Source of the DNA: Albula goreensis
Lineage: Eukaryota; Chordata; Actinopteri; Albuliformes; Albulidae
Direction of reading: 5' to 3'
NCBI GenBank assembly: GCA_022829145.1
Contig: CM040746.1
Coordinates: 16,594,290-16,658,289 of the forward strand
DNA length: 64,000 nt
How positions within the stretch are numbered: the first letter of the stretch is position 1; the number at the start of each line of letters is the position of its first letter. Positions 39,675 to 53,200 of the stretch are shown here, in pieces. The translations under genes and the position numbers were made by a program. The notes beneath the pieces are model-generated. The model saw only the letters and a list, made by a program, of their open reading frames with translations, had not been told where the DNA came from and searched no databases.

Positions 39675-42600
39675 CATGCATGTGTGTGTTTGTTTATGTG
39701 TGTGCATGTGTGTGTGTGTTTGTTTGTGTGGATATGCAGTCAACTCATCCTTGCTGAAGATGAGCCCATAGGTTGTGCAGGATCAGCAAAGTAATGAGCT
39801 ACATTCTATGCTCTAAAAATGTATAAAATCATATCTGTACCCCCACATCTGTACTGATGCACAATGGTATTATAGCGATGGTTATAAGCTACACAGCTCT
39901 CTCTCAGAGGCTCAATACCATCCCCTAACTGAATTAATCATGTAGCTCATCCAATGCCTAAGTAAAATATAAAGAATGACATTGACAGCTAGGAATGTCA
40001 TAGAGATGTATTCAAATGTGAGAGCACACAAATTTGTTGAAAATGATAAACAAATACATTTTGTATGACTTTCTCAATTTTAGATCAAATAATTTAGCAC
40101 ATTACATGTTTTTTTTTTTTTCTGGAACGGCCTATTAGTTAATCTTTAGCAAGGGTTGTAAAAATTATGTAATTTCTGTGTTTGTGTGTGTGGGGTGTGT
40201 TCACATGTGAACACATGTGCGTGGGTGTGTACGAGTGGTGTCCCTCATGCATATGTGATGTATGATTGTGTGTGCTTTTGTGCATGCTGTCTTGCATACA
40301 TATATTTGTGTGTGTACACGCTATGAACACATTGAAACTGATGTTGTCCATTTGCTAAAAATGCTTGCAGACCCACCTTGTTCAAAAACAGCCACTACAC
40401 TATACTGAATGTCTCTCATTTTGGATCAGATTGAAACATAAGGAAGAGGGCATAACCTTTTTATAGGGCTATCAGTTCTCTCCCAAATATGAACCCTCCA
40501 GGATACAAAATTTTAATTTGATACAATGGCATTACATCTGCCTGTGCTTTGTGATTTTTTTTCAGAAAAATGAGAGACCATTGTGTGCTTGTCTTGTCAT
40601 TTGAAAAACTATTCTCTGCCGACCTTTACTCAGTATTTCTCATGTGTGTACGAAGACCATATTTTTGTACTGTGTTCATAGCACCCCAGCCTGGATATCA
40701 CTCATGGACTCTATATATAACAATAATCTCTACAAACTGTGACTAACCTGAACCTCTCAGTAAACCTGACCATAACAAGCATAGAAGCATTGTCACTGGG
40801 CTGCCTACAAACAGAGTCAAACTCTCAAAATATCAAAAAATCTTTCTTTGGTATGTATCTGAAAAGTGAAATGCATATACACGACCAATTTCTTGTTATG
40901 CCTTGTCTCTTTGATATGATATTACAAAAAGCTAAAGACTGTAAAATTTGCTTTGCAGAATATTTATTAACCTGCATGCATTATTGAATTATATGAAATA
41001 GATCTGTAGAAATATGTGCCTTATCATTGCATTTCATTTGCTTTTTCATAAAGCAGCTATATGCAAACGTCCTCTTTAACTGTTGAAAATTGATTGTGCA
41101 TAAGCATAAGTAACAGTACATTTTTGTGAGGGTTTAGTTCCCTGCTTCATATGGTTTAGAATGGCAGAGCCAAGATGGAAGGTGAAATCTAGAGGTCTTC
41201 AGCCTGATTTGCAACAGTGTGGTGTAGCATTTCAGTCCAATGGAGGACTCCACTATTGTAGCCAGCTGTGGTTTAAGTGCTGAATGCAAAAGAAACACAA
41301 AGCCACACATCACTCTTTCTGCCATCCGCTGAGCCAATCGCAGAAAGTCACATGGCCATGGCTGCAAAATGATCAGAAGAGAGAATCTTTGGGCAGGTTC
41401 CAGAAAGATCCTGCCGCAGAGCTACAGGCCTCTCTCTCCATGACACCTGGTCGCGTGTGACCACGCAGACGCTGTGGTTTTCCAGAGGCATTGTGGGATG
41501 CAGCCCCCAACAGTGGGTTTGTATAGCCGCATTGTTCACCAATGCCTGCCAGGATGTGTGATCTGCCCAGCTCCAATCATCCTTGCTCTAATGCCCTTTG
41601 TTGTGATTTGTTTTTGTCTTTTTTAGTTGCGGGACTTTGTTTTGTGTTTTTTATCCATGGTGAGTTAAACTGAGAGAGGTAAGGAAGGGGTGTGCGATGG
41701 AGGGGCTTGGGATACGTCCATGGTAATAAAGGCCGTTGTTGTTCTAGTGGGGTACTCAGTAGGCCATGCAAGAAATCAACTCCTCTCAGAGAAACAAACA
41801 GCCATTGACATTTTGGACAAGTGGCAGAACTCAGAACTCATGACCAAACAGGATCATCCCACTGTGACACCATGCCTGATTCCTCACAGTGGAATTATTT
41901 AGAAGATTCAACCTTCACTGCTGCATTTCTAAATGAGACACTTCACAGTGCACAATGGCTCTCTGAGGTTTCAATGGCTCCACAGGTTTCAGTGTGAGTT
42001 CAAAGGAATTATAGCCCGTATTTCTGTCATGGAACTACAAATAGAACAGATGTGGTCCATCAGCAAATTTAGGAAGTATGTTAATTGACAGCTGTCAATC
42101 AGGGCAGGCTGTAATGGCAACTCTTGTAATCACAGTATGTAACCTCTAAATTGATGCCTTTCCTACTTTTCTCACCACAAGCCATTGGGGTAGCAGAGAT
42201 ATACACCTGGCCAGACTCGCCCACCCAATCAACCGTTTATTGGACATGAGGGAATGGAGGAGTGAAATGGGGATTGTAAGGTGTGTTTGACCATGGAATG
42301 ATTGGAGTGAAACATGATTCTTCAGCAATCCCAGAACACCAGTTCTGCAAACCCCCAAATTGCTGGAGTTTAAACTAAAGACAATATTTCTCTACAGCCA
42401 AATGCAATTACTTTATTGAATCAATAAAGCATTTTTAACTTGAGCAGTCCAAAGAGGAAGCTAATTATACTCTTTCATTCATCGACAGTCCCTTTAGTTT
42501 AAACAGTGCAGGCTGAAATGAGCTAACATTTGGATTTGTAGTCATAATCACATCGATTTTCATTTATCTCCAGAACACACTTTCCTGCCTTCACATTTGA

Positions 42601-45600
42601 AACTTATTACAGAAGATATCTTCTCGAGTATTTTGGACAACAGTATTAACCTTTTGTTGTACCGGAGTCCAGAAGAACAATGGCCATTTAATATTAGCTT
42701 GGAAATGGTAACAAATGTTCTTGGAAATAGCAGGAATAGTCTCTTGGAAAAAAAGTTGATTTATGTGCCTTTATATTGATTTTACAGCATGTTGTGGCAA
42801 GTGCAGTAATGAATGTTCCTTGCCACTCGGTGCAGTAAAGGTTAGGCAAATGAGGGGGAACTCTGCCGTAGTAGTTGTAGAAACAATGATAAACCATGGG
42901 GCTTTGACAGCGGGCTCTTTAGTTTGGAGACAGAAGGCTCTTTTACTGTGTGGAGGTTGTGAGGCGGTGATAGGAGCCGTCTGCTCAGCAGTGGGAAGCA
43001 GCATAAATACACTGCGAGGGAGCCGCAGTTGATGTTGTAGCCAGAGTCCACAGACCTCCAGATGAACATTAATGCAGTTTTACATCACATGCTGCCTCTT
43101 AACAGCTGTACATAGGAAAAAAATTAATCTCAAAAGAGACATCACAGTCACTTCAGTGCTTAACAGCACATGTGTCCTGCTGACAATGCCAAAGACAGTT
43201 CATAGAGCACAAAAGTACAAGTGGAAATGAGGTACTTTCATTACTTTTCTCACAATCGCAATCTGTAAAAACGTATCTTCTCATTTTGCGTGAGACCTAA
43301 TAACTAATGTAGTTGATGTTATTGACGTATTTTCTGTTATGAACTGAAAGATTCCAAATATATTACAAAAAAATGTTCTCTAGGGTAGCATAGTTGTGCC
43401 AGCACCTCAAACCCTATAACTGTGATAACAAGCCAAATTTATAAGACATACAATTGCTGTTATCGATCAGGTTGTAAACCATGTTCTGAATTTCAATTTT
43501 AGGTTTAGTACATGAATCACACCAAACCGTTGATATAGATCAAGATGCTGTAGAAAGATTAGCCCATGGGAATACACCCAGGACCTGTCTTCCCCTAATC
43601 TCTTCAAGTAATTGAGTTCATTTTATTTTTGTAGCACAAGACTCTGCAGCCAAACTGTCTGTTAAACAGGAACATTTGAGAGGAGGCTTGTGAGCTACAA
43701 ACCTGTAAACTAATAACTTAAGGTCACTCAGCAACTGATTCCTTGTAATTAATCTAATTGCATCTAATAATGGTTTCATTTACCTTGGTAACCTTTGTGC
43801 AAATCAAATAAAAGCACAACTGTAACATTTAAATAATTGTAGCAAAAAGTTTGGTATGGAGATAAGACCAATCTAGATTCTCTTATATGTATAATTACAG
43901 TTTGTAATTAACCCAATCATTCAAACCCCATAATCCAACTAGCTGTTTAAAAAACATAAGCTTATTTCATGCTCTTAAGCCTCCATTGCAGCATACTACA
44001 TAAGTTTTCCAGCATGGAACTTTCATTACCACGTGCAGATGTGATGAGGGTAACGATTAAAGGTAACACATATGGGCCAGTGCAGGGCTGGCTCTGAGCA
44101 CAGTGTGTGCACATCGGTTTGTACCCTGCCCCTTATCAGTTTTCTTCCCAGTCAGTACCCTCGCCTCTTGGCATGGGATGACTCAGGCGGATCAATAGAC
44201 CTGATCCTTCCAGTCCAGACAACAAAGAGGAGCATCTCCTGTGTAAGGGAAGAACAAGTTATCGATATGATCATCGGCAGCCATCTTCCTGCTGTTCCAA
44301 GAAAAGCAGCTGATTATTGTGTACCTTCGTCACAGCTCTGTACATGCACATATTGTCCCATATGTTCTACACACCGCTCAAGTTTCAGAAAAACCAGGGG
44401 CATCAGTTATTCGTAGACTGACTCCTTGTTTTTCTCTAGCATTACGGTTGAAAACTTTCAGCTAAATGAAAGTTGTGAATAATCATGAAAGGATATGACT
44501 AAGGACATTGGGAATGTATCTTTCTGAACAGTCAAAAACTAAAACGTATAACTGGGAAGTGCAATTGCAAACTGGAACGTTTGAGAGTAAAAAACTAGAA
44601 AGGATGGAAGCAAGACAGGAACTTTGTGAGTGAGGGACTGAAGAGGTTTTTCAACTCTTGACTCTGACTGGCCCCCACCAGAACCCTGGGTGAGGAGTGG
44701 AATCATCAACTTTGTTGATTGCATTACATACACTTTCTCTGTTCCTCTGGAAGCTCTAACATCTGGTAATTCTGCAACAAATTCATTCACTTTACCTTGC
44801 TCCATTATACACTCTGTAATGTAAATTCAGCATTGAGGTTTATTAAATTCAATGCTGTTTCATCCTACATTGTGACAGCATGCTCTTTTAATAACTGCAC
44901 TTGGCTTCAGGGTGCAGATGTGAACTGGCGTTTAACTGATGAATAGAGGCTTCCGCCCACTCCCCCCCAACTCTGACTTCTGTTCCTTAATCCCGTCCCT
45001 TCCTTTTATAAGGAAGATATCTCTTACATTATCGCTTCAGTAGTGCTTTTCGATGAGGACTGGCAAATTGCATTGATAAATTCTTCATGCAGCAGGGAGG
45101 AGGACACGCTGGGTGTTAATTACTTGTCTTTAACTGCCTCTGTCATCCCGCAATGTAGCAGCAATGCATAAAAGGGCTAATTACCATGTGGAGAAGCTCC
45201 ATTGTGAATGAATTAAAGAACATACACAGCAATAATAATTCTTGTATTATCTTTCAATTAATCTTGCAATTCCTTTAAAGAAACAAGTCATTCGCGTAAA
45301 ATGCAGTGTTGAAAAGAATGGAGGGGGATGTTCCAGGTCTCTGTTCTCCACCCCACCTGACCTCGCCCTTTCCTACAAGTCCCTGCTGCTCTCTGCCCCA
45401 CCCCCTACCCTTCCTCCTGTTGTGTGTTCTCCTGAAACGATACCCAATTCACAATACCTGAACAAGCCACAAGCCATCAGCCCTGACTCCATTACCCCTA
45501 CCTTTCCGGCTTTCAAACTGCGCTTTGCATGACTGCACTCGATCCTGTGAAAGGGAAAGGGAGAAAAAAGTGATATTCTGATGAAATCCCCATGAAAATT

Positions 45601-46289
45601 GCTTCAGTATGTTTATTTTCTCTCTACCTTTTTGCCTCGATCAGCATTTCAACACATCAGCTGGTGTTAAAGAAATGTGGATTACCTGTTGATATGACAC
45701 ATATCTTGAGGGAAGACTGCTTGTCTCATTGACATTCTCAAGGGGTCGTTTTTGTAAATGTGAATATTTAGACAGAGAGAGGGCATGCAACTTTAACTGA
45801 GATGTGCGCATATATTAACAAGCTCTATACTTTCTGCATAGTATCTTTAACAAACATCTGTGTGCAATTGGTTTTATTTTCCATAATGACTCCCTCAAAC
45901 AGTGAGTACCCTGTCAGGAAAAGATCTGAACTTTGCATTCATCAGAGAGTTAAAAGGAACACTTAAATACGTTGGAGATGGCAGGGTATTGTATAACTGG
46001 CAATGGAAAAGATCGAGAAGCAACATGCTTTCACTGTAACATAATGACTACATTTTCCCTTTCCCATTCTCTTAATTATTACCCGCAGATTTAACTCTGA
46101 CGCATCAGGCGTTCAGATGGTCTAATCCCTCCTCCACATGTCCACCAGCAGCAGGAACAGAACTCATGCTGTAAAGGCACTGTTTAATTACCGGCACTTT
46201 GTGTGTCAATGTCCAGTAAATGTTTAATATAGGGTGTCCTCTTTCTTAGCAAACTGTCTCTTCTACAGCAACTTCTACAGCTTCTCAAG

Positions 46290-46370
46290 CATATTTCACA
46301 TTCATACTGCAGAGTATTTACTGAAGAAATCTGGGTTAAGTACTTAGCTTTAGGGTGCAATGGCAGTGTC
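46290..46370 (+). repeat. Second decayed copy of the fish dispersed repeat
   Basis: ATATTTCACATTCATACTGCAGAGTATTTACTGAAGAAATCTGGGTTAAGTACTTAGCTTTAGGGTGCAATGGCAGTG aligns, with small gaps, to 16895-16973 in the same orientation. The upstream core is not recognisable here. Confidence 0.55.
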
Positions 46371-47702
46371 AAGTTCCAGTACTAAATCATGCTTCACGTA
46401 TGGCATAACCTTAGTGATTTGATTAAAAAAAAAACTGAACCTGATGTTGATATGGTGATATCATCAAAGTTCTACAAACAAACCAGATGGTCAGCTTCTG
46501 TTTTCCCTCCATCATCTGTACTGTCCTATTCTAGATTCAGGTATGAAAATTAGGATTTTTGTGTCTTGCAGCAGAACAAGAACTAAACCGCTTGGTTTAT
46601 TTATATGGCTGGATCGCTTCTGGATTGGGTCCCATAACTGCATACAGAGTCTGTCTTAACCTTGTTTTAACAACTGCGATTCAAGAAGGATGTGGTTGGT
46701 AGCAAGAGGTAGCTGTGCTGTGTGAGTTAACTATGTAAACTGTAGTTACTCCAGCTCAGGTCATGACATTTCATGAGCACTCATAAAAAAAACCACAAAT
46801 CTGAAGACTTTAAGCTTCATCGCTTGGAGTGACAAGTGTTAAGACTATGGAGCTGACCATCTAAGAAGAGTTTAAGCTGTCTTTGGTGACATTCTTCAGG
46901 CTTTTCATCAAACATCTTAGGCCAATGACAAGAAAGGTTTGCTGGGCTCATTTAGATGCTGATGACACCATGGGTTTTATAAAAGTTAATTGTGTGTGTG
47001 AAGTGTCCCATCATGTTGAGTGCATTCTGTCCCAGTCCTAGAAGCTATAGCTAATTATCCCACTTTTATTCAAACTTCTCATAAAAAACAGACATAGGCC
47101 CAGGGTGAAACTGTGAATGACTGTAAAGTGAAAGTACTGCCTCTTTTATGTGCCTCACTCAGCGGATTGGTACGTTAGTTTCCTGTTATTATTGCTTGAG
47201 TAGGATTAAATAGCCAAGCGATAACTGCTGAAACATTTTTCTCCCTGAATGACCGCAGTGGGCGTAGCTCAGGGTGTTTCCTCTGTATATTGTATCTTTG
47301 TATAAGCAAGTTCATTGCCTTTTCCCACAGGGTGTACTGTCTTTAAGTGCTTGTAGTTTTGGCCCATATTAGTCATCGGGGTGAGGTGTGACCCATGTTC
47401 TGGGAAGGAGTGGAGGGGTGGGGGCGGAGTTAGGTATGTAAATGAGGCTCCTGTGGTCAGCTGCTTGGATGAGCCAATCAGATGAGAGAGTCCTCGGAAA
47501 CGACACAGGCAGTTGCTGCCCTTCTCCACCACACAGATCATTCATTTACCTCATTTTTTGATTTCATGGGCAGATCTAGTCTGTAATTTTTTTTTTACAT
47601 TTTATTTTCAAGTACTACATTTTTTCAAGAAAAAAATTACAAGAGAGGAAAAATGAATGACCATGTCAAAGAGCATAAAAAAATGAGAGAGATTGGCTTC
47701 TG

Positions 47703-47716
47703 GTTGCCATGGCAAC
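47703..47716. promoter_or_regulatory. Perfect palindromic RFX X-box
   Basis: GTTGCCATGGCAAC is a perfect 14-bp palindrome and matches the optimal binding sequence of RFX transcription factors (GTTRCC-NN-GGYAAC). A degenerate second site, GTTGCCAGGGAGAC, lies 36 bp downstream at 47753-47766. It lies in ablim3 intron 2, so an enhancer role is possible but unproven. Confidence 0.55.
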
Positions 47717-49603
47717 AATAGCCCTAAGTTCCAATCACCAAGCCACCAATTGGTTGCCAGGGAGACATTTCTGTGAAAGAGCTTTGGTGACCAGCAGAGG
47801 CACTGGCATGTTGGCTGGCAGATTTAGGGTAGATGACAGGGATTACCCCATGCTTCTCACTCTCCTTCCCTCAGGATCTGAGCCAGAGGGGATTTACTTT
47901 CACGCTCTGCCTCTACTCACTTTTAGTTTTTTCAGCACTTTCAGAGCTGAAATCATATTTGAGAAGTCAAGACCGATTTGTGATTTATGTTTGGGACTCA
48001 CTGTGGAATTCGAGACTGATCCTAGATCAGTGTTTGAAGAAGGGTTGAAGAGATACTTAGCAGACAGGGTAGTCTGGGATTTTAGCAGGTTTTTCTACCC
48101 TGACGGTGACAATAAGGAATGAACCCAGTACACTTGGTAATTTCTGACACACAGCCCACAGGCAGGTAATGTAGCTTGACAGATTTTGTGGCATGCAGCC
48201 TTCAATTTCCCATTATTTGGGCTCTCCCAAACGGACAATCCATTTCTCATAGAGGTGTTTCCGATGGAGCCAGGACCATCATATTTTGCTAATGACAGAA
48301 ATTCCATTGGGTGATGCTGCAGGTTACAATAATAATTCTATGTCCCATCCCATAATTCAGTAGCATTCATGACTGGATGACTCAAATTTTCCTGACCAAG
48401 TTGCAGCTTAACTGGTGGATTGCAGAGAGAAGTGACAGCTGGCTGCACACTTTCTGAAGGACACAGGTTCTAGTGTGCACCCTCCCAAACTGATGGTAGC
48501 AGTAACAGAACAGGACTACATTTATGATGTGGCATTACAAACGGAGAGGAAAAAATAAACACTATCCCACTTCAGAGGAGCATGAGATCTTGTGTCTCCC
48601 CTTCTGCATCATTGAGCTGGAGCGATAATGTAACCTCTGCACGTCTGCTTCATATTAATGCGCTTCTGCAGCATTGCATTCCAGCACCAGCCATCTCTCA
48701 TTAGACGCAATAGCCTGATACAAATGATAAGCTGCTCCCGGTCGCCTCTGCTGAGGGCTGCATGAATGTGTTTTTGGGTGGTTTCATAAAATCTGAACTG
48801 GTCTGAGGAGGGTAGCCACATGCACAGTGGCAGTACACCGCTGGAGAGAGGAGTGGTCACATGATCGTCAGGTGCTGGGATTGGCTTTCAATCAACATTT
48901 CCTGCCATCATCTCCTTCCCCCTCATGTCTTTGATCCGATATCAGAAGGAGACGAAGGGAGGAGCAAAAGATAGAAAAGGAAGAGATGAGAAGTACAGAG
49001 ATGTAGTTGGAGGAAATGGGACACCTTATATATCTCTGCATTAGTTGTGAGTTTACAAGGGATTCAAGTGGCCTATCGATCCAAGTAGTATGCTCCAAAG
49101 AGCTGCTTATCTGTTGAGCCGGACCTTTGTCAGCATTATGTATAGCCTACTGAAAAATGTGTAATAGGTTTCTTAATCATAGTAACTTAATCTTAGTTCT
49201 CAACATTTTATGACACATCTTACATGATTCATACAACAGCTGCCCCATTTAAAACCATGAATACAGTTTCTTTATCCATTTTATTAGGCTTTTTTTTTTT
49301 TTTTTTGGTCTGTAAATTGGTTGTCTCTAATCAGTTTCTTTCTTCATGCTTTACGTTGCATAAGTTATGTATGACAAGAGCAATTACATCACATGTCCTT
49401 GACTGACAGGTTGTCACAGCTACAGTCACTGACTGATTCAATTAGTATGAATTGAATTTCCTTCTTAATTTCACCCTTTTACTCCACCCTTATTATCATA
49501 AATATATATGGTGGAATACATTGTAGAGCCTTATACTACCTCAATAAAGGTAACACATCAAACACCAATTAACATAAAAATGTGCATTACGGTTTTAGAC
49601 TGT

Positions 49604-49646
49604 CATTACATTACATTACATTACATTACATTACATTACATTACAT
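49604..49646 (+). repeat. (CATTA)n repeat, 43 bp
   Basis: About 8.6 CATTA units. In fish genomes such a run often heads the dispersed repeat whose core (CATTTGGCAGACGCTCTTATCC) resumes at 50229 after the inserted LINE, so the two pieces appear to have been one element. Confidence 0.9.
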
Positions 49647-50184
49647 CCCTCCCTCTCATCCCTCTCATCCCCTCCACAAAACACTGGACAAGCTAAAGAG
49701 CAGCTTCAGCAACAGACTCATTCAACCCCGCTGCTCCAAGGAACGATACAGGAAATCATTCCTACCCACGGCAATCAGACTTTACAACTCATCTACCTCT
49801 GTCAGAGCCATGATCACACATCTGGACTAATTCTACCTGTCACCTTCTGCACTACATATAACATAGTACAACGTATACTTAGTGTTTACTATGGACATGT
49901 GGGTATATTATCCATATTGATATTATATATCATATTTTTACAGTACTTTTTGCATCCTATTGCACATCCTATGTACATATTCAAAGTATATTATTTAAGG
50001 TATGTGTACATCTTGTTTATATCTTGTTTTGTTTTTATTCTCCCGACCTCAGCAATTTATTTATCTATTTTTACTTTATTTTTTATTTTATTTTATATTA
50101 TTTTTTATTCCATTTATCTGTATTGTTGTAAAATTTACCGGACTGCTATGACAATCTAATTTCCCTTCGGGGATGAATAAAGTC
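49647..50184 (+). mobile_element. 5'-truncated L2-like LINE, 3' end
   Basis: An open stretch at 49678-49830 reads TLDKLKSSFSNRL...RYRKSFLPTAIRLYNSS and stops at 49828-49830, the usual C-terminal end of the reverse-transcriptase ORF of fish L2/CR1-type LINEs. About 350 bp of AT-rich 3' UTR follows, ending TTCCCTTCGGGGATGAATAAAGTC, then an ATCT microsatellite tail. The rest of the element is missing, as usual for incomplete reverse transcription. It is in the same orientation as ablim3. Confidence 0.8.

Positions 50185-50227
<43 letters not shown>
50185..50227 (+). repeat. (ATCT)n tail of the LINE, 43 bp
   Basis: About 10.75 ATCT units directly after AATAAAGTC. Tetranucleotide tails of this kind mark the 3' ends of L2-type LINEs. 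Confidence 0.95.
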
Positions 50228-50290
50228 ATTACAGGCATTTGGCAGACGCTCTTATCCAGAGCGACTTACAACACAAAGTGCATTTCTTTG
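50228..50290 (+). repeat. Fish dispersed-repeat core (GCAGACGCTCTTATCC type)
   Basis: ATTACAGGCATTTGGCAGACG followed by CTCTTATCCAGAGCGACTTACAACAC is the best-preserved copy in this window of a very common fish repeat. The leading ATTACA continues the CATTA run at 49604-49646, which indicates that the LINE inserted within this older element. The downstream limit is unclear. Confidence 0.75.
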
Positions 50291-53200
50291 GGAACAAGAT
50301 TATTACAGTGCTAGGGAAGGGTACAAGTCTCAAGTCCAAATGCAAATACATTTACGCAAAAAAGGGGACTGCAACTGCAATGGTAGATTAGCTTCATCCA
50401 TATAGTATTCCATGATTGTGGACCTTTATGAATAAAATATGTTTTCCAATTCCTCCTGTCTCCCCTGGCATAGACCCCTCCCACACCAGTGTCACTGAGG
50501 TTAATAAAGAATGAAGGCGGGGCCATCCTGGAACAGAACGATGAAGAGGTGGGATTTCATATAGACCACAAACCCCCAGGGACCACACAGCCTCTCAGAT
50601 TAATATAGTATACTGGGTCTGTTCTGGCCTTATCTGGATGGGTCACAGTCATGAACCCATGGTGTGCCTACAAGGCCATGAATATTGCACATATTCTATT
50701 CTGGTCAGAGCTGGTGCTGGCAGGGGGTGGGGGTGGGGGAGCTTTATGGAAACAATGGTCATGTGGCACATGCTGTGCAGCGATTTCCAGTCACGTGTCT
50801 GCGATTTGTCTTTGATCATTACGTCCCAGCACATCTCATACCCTAAGTGCATCTGAGATTTTGTGGGGTCTGGATCAATAGAATGTGGCAGTAATTCAGT
50901 CTTTTTTACTCATGGATGAGCACTTAACCCCTTGAAGGATTTAACAGGTCTTTAAAGAGGGTTTAATTTGTCTTTTTTTTCCCCTGCCCTGAGTTCTGGA
51001 GGAGATTGCGAGGCACCATCTGGACCGTTGTGGAGATCAGAGGGAAAGTCTTGGGAATGCAATCACTGTTTGCTTGTTAGATTTTCTTTTCTCTCCTGTA
51101 CTTTGGCTCAGCTGAAAGATTGCATTAATTACAGATGACATGGCTCTCATTATCACCAAGTGGTTCTTACCAGGCAGGGTACAGGGCCTCTTTGGGGGAC
51201 TGGAGCCTCTCTGTCTGCCTGTGTTAGAGAGGGACAGGCAGATGTGCTCTGTGAGACACATGGTCCTTTCCTTACAGTCTCCACCATGTGTTTGTGCAAA
51301 GTTATTGATATTCATTTGCCACGCATGTGCCCTTGTCCACAGCAACGTAAATTGTCATTTACAGCACTCATTCAAATTACCTCAGTGTTCTACATCAGCA
51401 ATACAGAACATTACATGCATGCATGGTGCAGAATAAGATTAAACCTACAGTATACCCAGCTGGACACATCAAGATATATCATGGCAAATGACAACTCTGG
51501 GTCTACTGGAGCATCACAGTATTGTGTGCTGTGAATATACAGTGAGGGAAAGATTTAAGAAGGTGGAATCCAGAGATTTGTCTTTTTGTGTAACTGCTAT
51601 TTTGTATTTGTGTGTCTATTTTCCATTTTCCTTTTCCTGTTTGAGCGCAGAATCTTCTGCATCATGATAGTGGGAGCAATGATGCAGTATGTCTTGGTCT
51701 TTTTAAGACCGTAATTTTAATTAACAGTTTAATGGGGATAAATGCTGACAAACTGACAGGCAAGATCATGGAGGCCATGATGTGATCTGGGTCATGGCAT
51801 TACCCCAAACAGTTACACTGGCAGTGCAAAAGATCTTGTCTGCGAGTGAGGTTTCTCACCCAATGTGGTCTCAAATGAAACCAGTGAGGCTTGGACTTTT
51901 CAACGTATCAGACCAGCCTTCCAATGAGGGCAGCCATAGCAGAGAGCAGGTTCAGGCTCCTCCCGTTTTGAGATGTGTGCAGGCCTCAGCCCAGGTAGGT
52001 CATGTGACACAGGTGACATGTGTTAGGTTGGATGTTGAGTCTGGCATGGCAGGGCTCGTCTGCATGGCTGCTTTGTGGCGGACGGATAAAACAGGTCAAT
52101 CACAGAAAATTGAACACAGACATAGGCTGGTTCTCATTGTTAACACCTACCACCTACTGATAACGCAGACTCACAATGAAAGGTTGTAAAATCAATCCCC
52201 CATTCCCCCATCTCCATTCCTCTGTCTATGTCACTCTTTTACAACACATCTCTTTCTCTTTCTTCATTTCTTTTAATCCCCAGCATCAGAACAGACAGCC
52301 TGTCAATCATCCAGATTCTCCTTTGCTACCCAGTAGTGCCTCAGCTATTGATTTGTCAGTCCAACAACATAAGACTGTAGACATAAACATGATTAATAAT
52401 ACATTGAGATGAATGCAGCATTTAGACATTTATTCATTGCATAGATTTTTTTAAATTGATTTTATTGATCATCATTATGTTTGTTTTTACTGAATTCCTG
52501 CTGCCGGGTCTGGATGGATGAAGGAGGAGATTTATAGCTGCACTGAGAGTCTTCTCCTACTGTTTTTATGACCTCCGCTCAGTGCAGGTGATATACAGAG
52601 CTGGTGTGGCTGCAGAGCAATGTCCTGAGTGTTTAATTAACCTCGGGGATTACGATCACGGCCTTCCTCCTACCACGTCCCATGGATTGCTGACTCCAAT
52701 GGGAAGAGAGCCGTGAAGTGCATCATCCCTGTCGCTCAGCTGCAAATCACGGGGACGACATGCGCTCGCTGAGAAGCTCCACTGGCTCCCTCAGCTTGAG
52801 TCTGGCACAACAGGGAACTCCATCTTAACTGCAGGGCTCCCTTTGGATTAGTCACACAGACTCCCCTCACATGTGGGGGATTCCACTGACCTTACAGAGG
52901 GCAAAATGCTAATGCAGATATCTATGTGTAGGTGTGTGTCTGTGTGTGCATTTGATTGAGTGTACATATGTGTGTATATAAATGTGTGAGTGTTATGTGC
53001 ATTTAGTTTGCAATCTTCATGGTATTATTACTCCAGGGTTAAACATTCAGTTTGGCCGTTCAGTTTTTTTGACCTTTAGAATTGAAGCTTCTTTCACTCC
53101 TCAAAGTTTCACAAATCCAGCTGGCCTCTCTCATTCAGTCGAGGCATCCGCAATGCTTGTGTCTCTTTTTTTTGTACAGCGGACGGCTAGATGCGTTAAT

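Larger units (their letters stand above)
38146..49603 (+). other. ablim3 intron 2, 5' part
   Basis: Begins GTAGGC. Contains CT-rich patches at about 39070-39125 and 39300-39400, a 93-bp TG tract at 39581-39673, a decayed dispersed-repeat fragment at 46290-46370, the X-box palindrome at 47703-47716 and a 137-codon chance open frame at 47709-48122. No further exon is supported. Confidence 0.78.

Noticed and set aside
47709..48122. 137-codon open frame starting within the X-box palindrome
   Set aside because: No recognised domain, no conserved composition, and it lies within ablim3 intron 2; probably chance.
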